Assembly: GCF_024519285.1 (NCBI RefSeq)
Contig: NZ_JAMZCY010000001.1
Location: 1,116,001 to 1,180,000, forward strand
Source of the DNA: Cohnella sp. WQ 127256
GTDB lineage: Bacteria; Bacillota; Bacilli; Paenibacillales; Paenibacillaceae
Reading direction: 5' to 3'
Length of the DNA stretch: 64,000 bases
How positions within the stretch are numbered: position 1 is the stretch's first letter; each line of letters opens with the position of its first letter. Shown piece after piece: positions 7,540 to 15,041 of the stretch. Below the pieces are notes generated by a model that saw only the letters and a program-made list of their open reading frames with translations, had not been told where the DNA came from and ran no database searches. Made by a program: the position numbers and the translations under genes.

Positions 7540-10500
7540 TTGAAGGCGCTAATCCAGTTTTCCATGAACAAAGTAGCGGCAATGTTCATCTTGATCGCTA
7601 TCGTACTAGGTGCGGGAAGTTTTGCGGGCAACTCACTTAAAGTAGAGAACATGCCCGATATTTCATTTCCGTTTGTCGTGATCTATACCCAGTATCAGGC
7701 TTCACCTCAAGACGTGATGAGCTTGGTTACTAAACCGATCGAAGACAAAATATCTAACGTTGCCGGCTTAAAGATGATAAGCTCGTCCTCAAGCGACGGT
7801 TTCTCATCGATAAACCTAGAATTCAATGAAAAGGTAAACGTTGAGAAGACGAAGCAAGACCTTGAAAGCCTCGTCCAGGAAGTGGGTCTTCCAAAAGAGG
7901 CCGGCAGACCGAAAGTAGCGACCATCGGGTACGCTTCGTTCCCTTCTTACTATTTGGCGGTTCACGCAAAGGAGACGATGTCTCAGACCGAGCTGGATGA
8001 ATTGTACGATAAGGAATTGAAGCCCGGCTTTGAATCTATTAACGGGATTGATCACATTGATACGATAGGCGCACGCAAATCTTCCCTCGATATTCGGTTA
8101 GACGGGGGAGCACTATCCGCCTACAGAATGACTCCTATTATGGTTACGAGTGCCATACAGGCTGCAATGACTAACGGTTCTGTAGGTATCGTCAAGTTCA
8201 ACGGCAATACGCAGATCGCACGGGTCAAGGGTGAGATGAACAGCCTTTTTGATCTGGAGAACCTAGAGATCGTAACGCCGACAGGTCAGACGCTTCTCTT
8301 GAAGGACCTATCGGAAATCGAAGCGGTCAATGAATCGAACTTTATAGCTCGCATGGATGATAAGCCTGCGATCGGTATTCACCTGTACATGTCGAGTGGA
8401 ACAAACGCCGTCGATTTCTCCAATGAAGCCCAAGCTAAGATACGAGTGTGGGAACAATCGAACCCGGGAATTGCGTTTAACACGGTTTACGATAGTGCAG
8501 ACGAAGTCAGGGAATCCATTAGTGGATTGTTAAGGGAAGGCCTGTTCGGAATTATTTTGGCATCCTTGATGATATTAGTCTTCTTACGGAACTTAAGAAT
8601 GACGCTTATCGTCGTCGTATCGATTCCACTATCTATTTTGCTTACGTTAGTCGTGATGAATTACATGCATATTACGCTAAACATTATGTCCCTTGGAGGC
8701 ATGTTCATTGCCGTCGGTCGAATTGTGGACGATAGCATCGTCGTCATTGAGAGTATTTATGCCAATCTGCAAAAAGCGCAAAAAAGGAATGAGTCGGTCA
8801 TCCTGTTAGCCGTGAAGCAAGTGGCTATGGCCATCAGCTCGTCTACATTCGTTACGGTTGGCGTATTCCTTCCAATCGCTTTCGTAACTGGTATTATAGG
8901 TGCGTTGTTCCGTCCGTTCGCGGTTACAGTGTCCGTCGCCTTATTGGCTTCCTTGCTCGTCTCCTTGACCGTCATCCCGATGATGGCGAAGCTGATGGTG
9001 CTACGCAGCGCCAAAGCTATGAACGTGAAGGAGCATGAAGGAGGGAAATGGGTATCGTTATATGAACGAACATTAGTATGGTGCTTAACCCACCGAATGA
9101 AGACGTTGCTGCTTTCGGGGTTGATGCTCATCTTGACAATCTTGTTTACCGTGCCCAATCTACCTAAAGGCTTTATACCGGACGGCCCGCCTCAAAAACA
9201 GATCAATTATTCAATCAAACTGCCTTACGAAACCTCGTTTGACAGCACGGATTTGCAGGCAAAGCAGATCGAAGCGATACTGCGGGAAGCGAAGGACGAG
9301 AACGATAAACCGTTGTTTAAGTTCGTAGAATCGTTAGTTGGTTATGCTTGGGCTGAAGATCGTGTTCCTTATACGATTGAGATTATTACGGAAGTCCAGG
9401 ATAACGTAAACCCTAAAGCCGTCAAGGATCGATACAGCAGTTTCATAGCGGAGCAGCTACCTAAAGGCTCGGAAGTTATGCCGGGGTCGCTAGCTGGTGG
9501 CAGCGGGTCATCCTCTATTGATTTTACGTACGTGATTTACGGAGAGGATCAATTGATCCTTGAGCAGGCCGCGTCAACGATCAAGAGCAAGATGAAGGAA
9601 TTCCCGGAATTGCTAGAGATTAAGGATAGTCTTGGAGACGCGAAGAAAGAAGTGCAAATTACGGTTAATCCTTTGAAAGCTAGACAATTCGGATTGGGTG
9701 TTTCGGAGGTTCATGATTATGCTGCGGGATGGATAGCGAAATACGAATTAGGAAATGTCCGTTTGGACAATACCGTATATCGCTCAGCGGTCGAGCTAGC
9801 TCCCAAAGATAAAAACTCGCTTGAACTGCTAGGTCAAATGCCGATACAGATAGCAGACGGAACCGTCGTTCACCTGAATGAGATCGCTAAGCTTGAGGAA
9901 GTCAACGCGCCAATTTCCTTACAGCGTGAGAGTCAGAAGCTGATGGTGAGTATGACTGCGAAGATTGATTCGAATAACAAAGCTGCGATCAGCGAGAAAG
10001 TATCAAACACGCTTGGTGCACTCGAACTTCCTTCGGGGGTGACGACCACGACCCGCGGAGTGAGCATGGATATGGCGGAAGGCTTCGCCCAGATGTTCGC
10101 GGCCATGGGCGCGGCCATCGCGATCGTCTACCTAATCATGGTTCTATGCTTCGGGAATGCAGGTACGCCGTTCGCTATTCTATTTTCCTTGCCATTAGCG
10201 GTCATCGGCGGGTTACTGGGATTATGGGTTGCACGGGAGTCCATTAATATCACCTCCCTAATCGGCTTCCTGATGCTCATCGGGATTGTCGTCACGAATG
10301 CAATCGTCTTCCTCGATCGGACACAGCAATTGAGAAAAGAAGGCTATCTCGTTCGCCACGCGTTGATAGAGTCCGGCAAAGTAAGGCTGCGTCCGATCAT
10401 TATGACAGCCGGAGCGACGATTGCGGCCATGATTCCTCTAGCACTGGGTTTATCGCATGGAACGCTAATATCTAAGGGGCTTGCCGTTGTCGTCATTGGG

Positions 10501-10638
10501 GGGCTCATCACGTCCACGATACTGACGTTAGTCGTTGTTCCGATCATCTATGAGTTGATCGAATCATTAAAAGCGAGAATGAGCCGCATCTTCAATCGAG
10601 ATAACCGATCGAGCCATGGTGAGGATATTAGCTTATAA
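7540..10638 (+). CDS. RND-family efflux pump (HAE1/SwrC-like)
   Basis: 1032 residues, full length for an AcrB-type transporter: TM1 near the N-terminus, two large periplasmic-type loops, and helix clusters at about 330-550 and 860-1015. The TM4 proton-relay pair is present in GRIVDDSIVVIES. The TM10 lysine of AcrB (NAI motif) is replaced by Thr in GIVVTNAIVFLDR, as I recall for Gram-positive SwrC-like pumps. The start is TTG with AGGAGGG 9 nt upstream. The upstream region has only a weak TTGCAT-17 bp-TTTATT element (7410-7438) and a 12 bp palindrome GGAAAGCTTTCC at 7478-7489. First gene of pump, adaptor and sigma copy 2. Confidence 0.92.
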   Translation: MKALIQFSMNKVAAMFILIAIVLGAGSFAGNSLKVENMPDISFPFVVIYTQYQASPQDVMSLVTKPIEDKISNVAGLKMISSSSSDGFSSINLEFNEKVNVEKTKQDLESLVQEVGLPKEAGRPKVATIGYASFPSYYLAVHAKETMSQTELDELYDKELKPGFESINGIDHIDTIGARKSSLDIRLDGGALSAYRMTPIMVTSAIQAAMTNGSVGIVKFNGNTQIARVKGEMNSLFDLENLEIVTPTGQTLLLKDLSEIEAVNESNFIARMDDKPAIGIHLYMSSGTNAVDFSNEAQAKIRVWEQSNPGIAFNTVYDSADEVRESISGLLREGLFGIILASLMILVFLRNLRMTLIVVVSIPLSILLTLVVMNYMHITLNIMSLGGMFIAVGRIVDDSIVVIESIYANLQKAQKRNESVILLAVKQVAMAISSSTFVTVGVFLPIAFVTGIIGALFRPFAVTVSVALLASLLVSLTVIPMMAKLMVLRSAKAMNVKEHEGGKWVSLYERTLVWCLTHRMKTLLLSGLMLILTILFTVPNLPKGFIPDGPPQKQINYSIKLPYETSFDSTDLQAKQIEAILREAKDENDKPLFKFVESLVGYAWAEDRVPYTIEIITEVQDNVNPKAVKDRYSSFIAEQLPKGSEVMPGSLAGGSGSSSIDFTYVIYGEDQLILEQAASTIKSKMKEFPELLEIKDSLGDAKKEVQITVNPLKARQFGLGVSEVHDYAAGWIAKYELGNVRLDNTVYRSAVELAPKDKNSLELLGQMPIQIADGTVVHLNEIAKLEEVNAPISLQRESQKLMVSMTAKIDSNNKAAISEKVSNTLGALELPSGVTTTTRGVSMDMAEGFAQMFAAMGAAIAIVYLIMVLCFGNAGTPFAILFSLPLAVIGGLLGLWVARESINITSLIGFLMLIGIVVTNAIVFLDRTQQLRKEGYLVRHALIESGKVRLRPIIMTAGATIAAMIPLALGLSHGTLISKGLAVVVIGGLITSTILTLVVVPIIYELIESLKARMSRIFNRDNRSSHGEDISL

Positions 10639-10662
10639 AAATCGGAAAAGGAGTTTCGGCAT

Positions 10663-11874
10663 ATGAGGAATCGAATGATACGCAAATCGTCGCAAAGCAA
10701 GGTGAAATACATCGCTCTGTTGATTTTCTTTACCGTCTATATTGCAGGATGTTCGACATCTGCTAGCAATGCGGATGAACCGTTAGCGACGAGTAACCAA
10801 TCTAAGTCATTCGTCAAGGTTGAAGCGATCGGGAAGCATAGCATGGGAGAACCGCGGGAGCAGGTAGCTGAAGTCAGTGCTGCGACAGCAGTAGATATTA
10901 CAGCGGATGCCGGGGGTTTGCTGCTGCGACTGGTGAAGAGGAACGGTGACAAGGTTATGGCAGGTGACGTGATTGCCGTAATCGATAACAAAAATGCCTT
11001 CATTGAGAAGGAAAGAGCAGAGGCGGCATTGAAGAGCGCGCAATCATCGCTACTTAGTTCTTCTGCAGAGTTATCTGCCAGACGGTTAGAATTGAATAAC
11101 ACGATAGATTTGATGAAGGATAAGTTAAAATTGCAGTCAAGGGAAGGTACAGAAGCGGAGCTTGAAGAAACGAAGAGAAGCCTTGGCGTGGCCATGAAGC
11201 AGTTGGAAGCCTTACAAGGAACACAAGCAACCGCTGCTTTGGAGGCGAATGTGGAAACGTCGCGATTAGTTCTGGAGCAAGCGGAGAAGTCGTGGGGAAA
11301 TGGACAAATTAAAGCTCCGGCAAGCGGGGTACTGACCGATGTGAAGGCGGATGCTGGCATGAACATTCAAGCCGGAGGCACATTCGGAGTCGTTCAAAAC
11401 ACGGAAAAGGTTAAGCTCAAGGCGCAATTAACCGAGACGGCAGCCCAATTAGCTCGGAACAAACTTGAACTCGTATTTAAAGATTCAAAGGGTGATGACA
11501 AGCTGAGAAAAGCAAAGGTCATTTATTTGTCCGAATTACCTGATGTAAGCACAAAATTATATCCTATAGAACTCGTGGTTGATAATGGGGATAGATCACT
11601 TAAGCCGGGTAGCCGCGTTCAAATCCAGCTCACGACCCCCGAGGAAGAGAACGTCGTAGCGATTCCATCAATCAGCATCATTAGAGAAGGTAAGGAGACG
11701 TATACTTTCTTACAAAATGGAAGCAAAGCGGAGAAACGCAGGATCGTGCTTGGACGGGTCAATGGTCCATATCAAGAGGTGTTGGAAGGACTGAAAATAG
11801 GTGATCAATTGATCATATCGGGCCAACATGCCCTGACAGATGGGCAAACCATTGAGACTGCACCGAATAAATAA
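10663..11874 (+). CDS. RND efflux adaptor, lipoprotein type (HlyD/AcrA family)
   Basis: 403 residues. A type II signal peptide (TM about 15-32) ends in the lipobox IAGC, so the mature protein is predicted to be lipid-anchored outside the membrane. A barrel-sandwich half (GLLLRLVKRNGDKVMAGDVIAVID), a coiled-coil hairpin rich in A, E and L (about 110-205), the second half (IKAPASGVLTDVKADAGMNIQ) and beta-barrel/MP domains follow. It lies 24 bp after the pump gene and 21 bp before sigma copy 2. It would couple the RND pump to export across the thick wall. Confidence 0.9.
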   Translation: MRNRMIRKSSQSKVKYIALLIFFTVYIAGCSTSASNADEPLATSNQSKSFVKVEAIGKHSMGEPREQVAEVSAATAVDITADAGGLLLRLVKRNGDKVMAGDVIAVIDNKNAFIEKERAEAALKSAQSSLLSSSAELSARRLELNNTIDLMKDKLKLQSREGTEAELEETKRSLGVAMKQLEALQGTQATAALEANVETSRLVLEQAEKSWGNGQIKAPASGVLTDVKADAGMNIQAGGTFGVVQNTEKVKLKAQLTETAAQLARNKLELVFKDSKGDDKLRKAKVIYLSELPDVSTKLYPIELVVDNGDRSLKPGSRVQIQLTTPEEENVVAIPSISIIREGKETYTFLQNGSKAEKRRIVLGRVNGPYQEVLEGLKIGDQLIISGQHALTDGQTIETAPNK

Positions 11875-11895
11875 AGGAATGGAAAGGAATGGGGG

Positions 11896-12471
11896 ATGCA
11901 CGACATGGATTTCAATACGATATATGATACATGGATAGCTCCCCATCTCGTTGATCTGAAGAAGTATTGTCTCTATATAACGAAGTCAAAATGGGATGCG
12001 GATGATCTGCTACAAGATGCCTTGCTTAAGTCATTGGTATTCTTTAACCATACCGAGCCGTACTTCGATGTGAAGCTATTTCTGTTCAGGGTTGCCAAAA
12101 ATACGTGGATCGACGATTGCCGAAAGAAGCAGAGAAGAAAGATGACTCTAACCGATACCACGAAAGCTTATTATACAGATAATGATTACGTAGAGGTTCG
12201 CGGTGCAATCGAATGGTTGTCCGAGAGGTTCCCGCGACGGAACATCGAAATGTGGCTGTTGTTTAACTATTTCGGCTATTCGATGCAAGAGATTGCTAAC
12301 GATATGGAATGTACCTTATCGACCGTTAAATCTGTACTTTTTCGTACGCGGGATATGCTTCGCAAACGTCATGATTTAACGCAGAATCGCAAAATCCTAT
12401 TTTTTGACGTAGATCGATGGTCGCACGCGATCATGCAAGATCGACCGCAAGGCATCCTCTCTCAAGGCTGA
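11896..12471 (+). CDS. ECF-like sigma-70 family factor, copy 2
   Basis: 191 residues from ATG 11896, with AAGGA 7 nt upstream; ATG 11905 is also possible. Region 2 is KSKWDADDLLQDALLKSL with WIDDCRKK; region 4 is FGYSMQEIANDMECTLSTVKS. The tail DRWSHAIMQDRPQGILSQG matches copy 1 almost residue for residue. It ends the RND pump-adaptor operon just as copy 1 ends the MacAB-type operon. Neither copy has an adjacent anti-sigma gene, so control may come through transcription of the operon or through the conserved tail. Sigma activity is inferred from domain resemblance. Confidence 0.88.
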   Translation: MHDMDFNTIYDTWIAPHLVDLKKYCLYITKSKWDADDLLQDALLKSLVFFNHTEPYFDVKLFLFRVAKNTWIDDCRKKQRRKMTLTDTTKAYYTDNDYVEVRGAIEWLSERFPRRNIEMWLLFNYFGYSMQEIANDMECTLSTVKSVLFRTRDMLRKRHDLTQNRKILFFDVDRWSHAIMQDRPQGILSQG

Positions 12472-12513
12472 TAGAAAGGACCCTTAACTATTTCTGTTAA
12501 GGGTTCTTTCTAT
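12472..12513 (+). terminator. Long hairpin after sigma copy 2
   Basis: AGAAAGGACCCTTAAC pairs with GTTAAGGGTTCTTTCT (one G-U) around a 7 nt loop. The T tract after it is interrupted, so termination may be partial. The next promoter begins inside its 3' edge. Confidence 0.7.
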
Positions 12514-12521
12514 GCTATAAT
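12513..12521 (+). promoter_or_regulatory. Extended -10 promoter for the metallophosphoesterase
   Basis: TGC followed by a perfect TATAAT (12516-12521) forms an extended -10. The -35 region lies in the preceding hairpin and is poor. The gene starts about 50 bp downstream. Confidence 0.55.
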
Positions 12522-12569
12522 TTACACAGTAACTAATAGAATAGAGAGTGTTGGGAGAATGCTGCGCTG

Positions 12570-13724
12570 ATGAAAATAACATCCCGTATGATCGTATTGT
12601 TCACTTTTCTGATTGTCGTTTATTCAAGCATCAATTATTATATCGGATGGCACTTGACGGATTGGCTTGACGCAGTCGGAATCACTTATACCCCATGGTT
12701 GTTTTGGTTGCCTTTTGGAATTATCGTTTACGGCTATATTCTCGGTCGGTTTCCGATGCCGAATCTTGCTAAACCCGTAATAAGACTGCTGAAAGTGATC
12801 GGATCCTATTATATTTTTATTATGGAAGCTGGATTACTGTTATTTATTGCAGCGGATTTGGTTCACCTCCTCCTGAAGTTATTCGGTGTAACGGTAGAAG
12901 ACTATTCACTTTATTCAGGTAGCATCGTTATAGCATTAATTATCGTTCTGTTAGTGGTCGGATCCCGTAATGCTTGGAGTCCGATCATACGTCAATATGA
13001 TATCGAAATACTTAAGCCCCCGGGTTCAGGCGGACAGCGCGAATGGACGATTGCAATGGCATCGGATATTCATCTAGGGAACACGGTAGGCCGTAGACAT
13101 CTGGCTAAGCTCGTTAATCGGGTAAATGAAATGAAACCTGACTTAGTATTGCTGCCTGGCGACGTGATCGACGATTCGATCGAACCGTTCTTGCGTAATA
13201 AAATGGGCGATGTATTACAGAAATTAAAGGCTAGACGCGGCGTTTATGCGGTACTTGGTAATCATGAGTATTTTGGTGGACATATTGAGCAATATGTCGC
13301 CGAAATGAATTTAATCGGCATCAAGGTTCTTAGGGATGAAACAGTGGATATCGGTGGAGAGCTATACGTGGTTGGTCGTAAAGATAAAACCGCAGAGTCC
13401 ACGGAAAGCTCGAGACAGAGTGTAGCTGAGCTCGTTCGTCCTTTGGATCATAGCAGGCCAATCCTCCTTATGGATCACCAACCGACTAAGTTTGCGCAAG
13501 CATCCGAAGCTGGAGCTGATGTGATGCTGAGCGGTCACACGCATCGTGGTCAATTCACTCCTAACCACCTGTTCACCAAGCGGTTGTTCGAGCTAGATTG
13601 GGGTTATATGAAGAAGGGTGCTATGCACGTCATTGTATCCTCTGGCTTCGGAACTTGGGGTCCACCGATCCGACTCGGAAGTCGAAGTGAAATTATCCAA
13701 CTGAATATTAAGCTTCAATCTTAA
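12570..13724 (+). CDS. Membrane-anchored metallophosphoesterase (YkuE/YaeI-like)
   Basis: 384 residues. Four N-terminal membrane helices (about 7-28, 40-60, 72-95, 110-130) are followed by a calcineurin-like phosphoesterase domain with its metal-binding motifs in order: SDIHLGN, LLPGDVIDD, LGNHEYF, and GHTHRGQ near the C-terminus. Relatives act on phospholipid- or nucleotide-type phosphoesters at the membrane; the substrate here is unknown. The ATG has a GGGAG about 11 nt upstream. It is a single-gene unit between an extended -10 promoter and a strong terminator. Confidence 0.88.
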   Translation: MKITSRMIVLFTFLIVVYSSINYYIGWHLTDWLDAVGITYTPWLFWLPFGIIVYGYILGRFPMPNLAKPVIRLLKVIGSYYIFIMEAGLLLFIAADLVHLLLKLFGVTVEDYSLYSGSIVIALIIVLLVVGSRNAWSPIIRQYDIEILKPPGSGGQREWTIAMASDIHLGNTVGRRHLAKLVNRVNEMKPDLVLLPGDVIDDSIEPFLRNKMGDVLQKLKARRGVYAVLGNHEYFGGHIEQYVAEMNLIGIKVLRDETVDIGGELYVVGRKDKTAESTESSRQSVAELVRPLDHSRPILLMDHQPTKFAQASEAGADVMLSGHTHRGQFTPNHLFTKRLFELDWGYMKKGAMHVIVSSGFGTWGPPIRLGSRSEIIQLNIKLQS

Positions 13725-13740
13725 CGAAGATTGTGATCTG

Positions 13741-13784
13741 AACCTTGCTACAGCGGTTATGCCGATGCTGTAGTAAGGTTTTTT
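13741..13784 (+). terminator. Rho-independent terminator
   Basis: AACCTTGCTACAGC pairs perfectly except at one position with GCTGTAGTAAGGTT (13767-13780), followed by TTTT. Confidence 0.9.
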
Positions 13785-13877
13785 GATTATGATTTTTAAA
13801 AAATGAAAAAAATATGCGGATTAATAAGATGTATTGTTGCATAAATGTGTCGTATTAATGATGTACATTGTTTTATG

Positions 13878-13906
13878 TTGTGTCATAATAGTAAATATGT
13901 TATACA
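13878..13906 (+). promoter_or_regulatory. Sigma-A-like promoter ahead of glpX
   Basis: TTGTGT (13878-13883), a 17 bp AT-rich spacer and TATACA (13901-13906), 38 bp ahead of the glpX start, in a very AT-rich 150 bp leader. Confidence 0.5.
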
Positions 13907-13943
13907 TTATATATGGACTTTATTGTTAATTGGAGGGTTTTAT

Positions 13944-14903
13944 ATGGAGAGAGAGCTTTCTTTAGAAGTCGTGCGCGTTACAGAATTAGCAGCTTTGGCA
14001 TCTGCTCCTTGGATGGGCCGTGGAGATAAAATAAATGCAGATGGTGCTGCAACATCCGCGATGAGAGCGATGTTCGACACCGTTTCTATTAGGGGTACAG
14101 TTGTTATCGGCGAAGGGGAAATGGACGAGGCTCCGATGCTTTACATTGGAGAGCAAGTGGGAAGTATGAATGGACCTGAGGTTGATGTAGCTGTTGATCC
14201 ACTCGAAGGCACTGAGATCGTCGCTAAAGGCTTGAACAATGCAATGTCTGTTATCGCAATCGCGCAAAAGGGCAATCTGCTGCACGCTCCAGACATGTAC
14301 ATGGAGAAGCTTGCTGTTGGTCCTCAATTAGTCGGCAGATTGAGTATTACGGATCCACTAGAGGTGACCTTGAATAAGGCAGCGGATATATTAGATAAGA
14401 AAGTATCCGAGCTCACAGTCATGGTATTAGACAGAGTAAGGCATGAAACGGTCATTAATACGTTGCGTAAAGTCGGCGTAAGAATTAAATTTTTGTCTGA
14501 TGGAGATGTGGCTGGGGCGATGGCACCTGCTTTCTCTGAAGCAGGTATCGATTTGTATGTGGGCTCGGGAGGCGCACCAGAGGGAGTCCTTGCAGCAGCA
14601 GCCCTGAAATGTCTAGGTGGAGAAATCCAAGGGAGGTTAATGCCATCGGATGCCAAAGAATATGCCCGTTGTATCCAAATGGGCATTGAAGACCCTTATA
14701 AGGTGCTGACGATGGAGGACATGATCGGTAATGATGATGTTATTTTCGCAGCGACAGGGGTAACACCTGGGGAGTTTCTAGGTGGCGTACGTTATTTGCC
14801 GGATGATCGCGCTGAAACGCACTCGATTGTGATGCGTGCGAAAACAAAGACGATCCGTTTCATAAGAACGCTACATTACCTGCCTAATAAATCCTTTATT
14901 TAA
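13944..14903 (+). CDS. glpX: Fructose-1,6-bisphosphatase, class II
   Basis: 319 residues. GlpX signatures are GRGDKINADGAATSAMR, the metal-binding GEGEMDEAPMLYIGE, DPLEGT and GSGGAPEGVLAAAALKCLGGEIQ. It hydrolyses fructose-1,6-bisphosphate to fructose-6-phosphate in gluconeogenesis. TGGAGGG (13931-13937) fixes the start at the ATG giving MERELSLEV; the open frame extends further upstream but is not family-like there. It stands alone between a promoter and a terminator, just upstream of genes that turn a sugar and lactate into triose phosphate and pyruvate, a setting in which gluconeogenesis is needed. Confidence 0.95.
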   Translation: MERELSLEVVRVTELAALASAPWMGRGDKINADGAATSAMRAMFDTVSIRGTVVIGEGEMDEAPMLYIGEQVGSMNGPEVDVAVDPLEGTEIVAKGLNNAMSVIAIAQKGNLLHAPDMYMEKLAVGPQLVGRLSITDPLEVTLNKAADILDKKVSELTVMVLDRVRHETVINTLRKVGVRIKFLSDGDVAGAMAPAFSEAGIDLYVGSGGAPEGVLAAAALKCLGGEIQGRLMPSDAKEYARCIQMGIEDPYKVLTMEDMIGNDDVIFAATGVTPGEFLGGVRYLPDDRAETHSIVMRAKTKTIRFIRTLHYLPNKSFI

Positions 14904-14918
14904 ACCTTCAAATTCAAA

Positions 14919-14948
14919 GAGCGATCCACAAATGTGGGTCGTTTTTTT
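14919..14948 (+). terminator. Rho-independent terminator after glpX
   Basis: GCGATCCACA pairs with TGTGGGTCGT (one G-U) around AAT, followed by seven T. Confidence 0.9.
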
Positions 14949-14952
14949 ATTT

Positions 14953-14987
14953 GTTTGTGTTTGAATTTACTGTATTCAAACACAAAC
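14953..14987 (+). promoter_or_regulatory. Palindromic operator of the rhamnose operon
   Basis: GTTTGTGTTTGAAT (14953-14966) and its exact reverse complement (14974-14987) are separated by 7 bp. A further CAAACACAAA copy lies at 15006-15015. The sites flank the promoter and precede rhaEW. The DeoR-family regulator encoded last in the operon is the obvious candidate ligand-responsive repressor; that assignment is inference. Confidence 0.7.
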
Positions 14988-14992
14988 GGGTG

Positions 14993-15001
14993 TGTTAAGA
15001 T
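14993..15001 (+). promoter_or_regulatory. Extended -10 element for the rhamnose operon
   Basis: TGT followed by TAAGAT (14996-15001). The -35 position is inside the right arm of the palindrome, so operator binding would block polymerase. Confidence 0.4.
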
Positions 15002-15041
15002 GAAACAAACACAAATAAACAAAACATTCGGAGGTATCATC

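Noticed and set aside
13845..13943. N-terminal extension of glpX
   Set aside because: The frame is open upstream but the peptide is Cys/His/Phe-rich and unlike the family; TGGAGGG before ATG 13944 decides the start.
14934..15041. N-terminal extension of rhaEW
   Set aside because: It would begin inside the glpX terminator and run through the operator; CGGAGGT before ATG 15042 and the family length (689) fit better.
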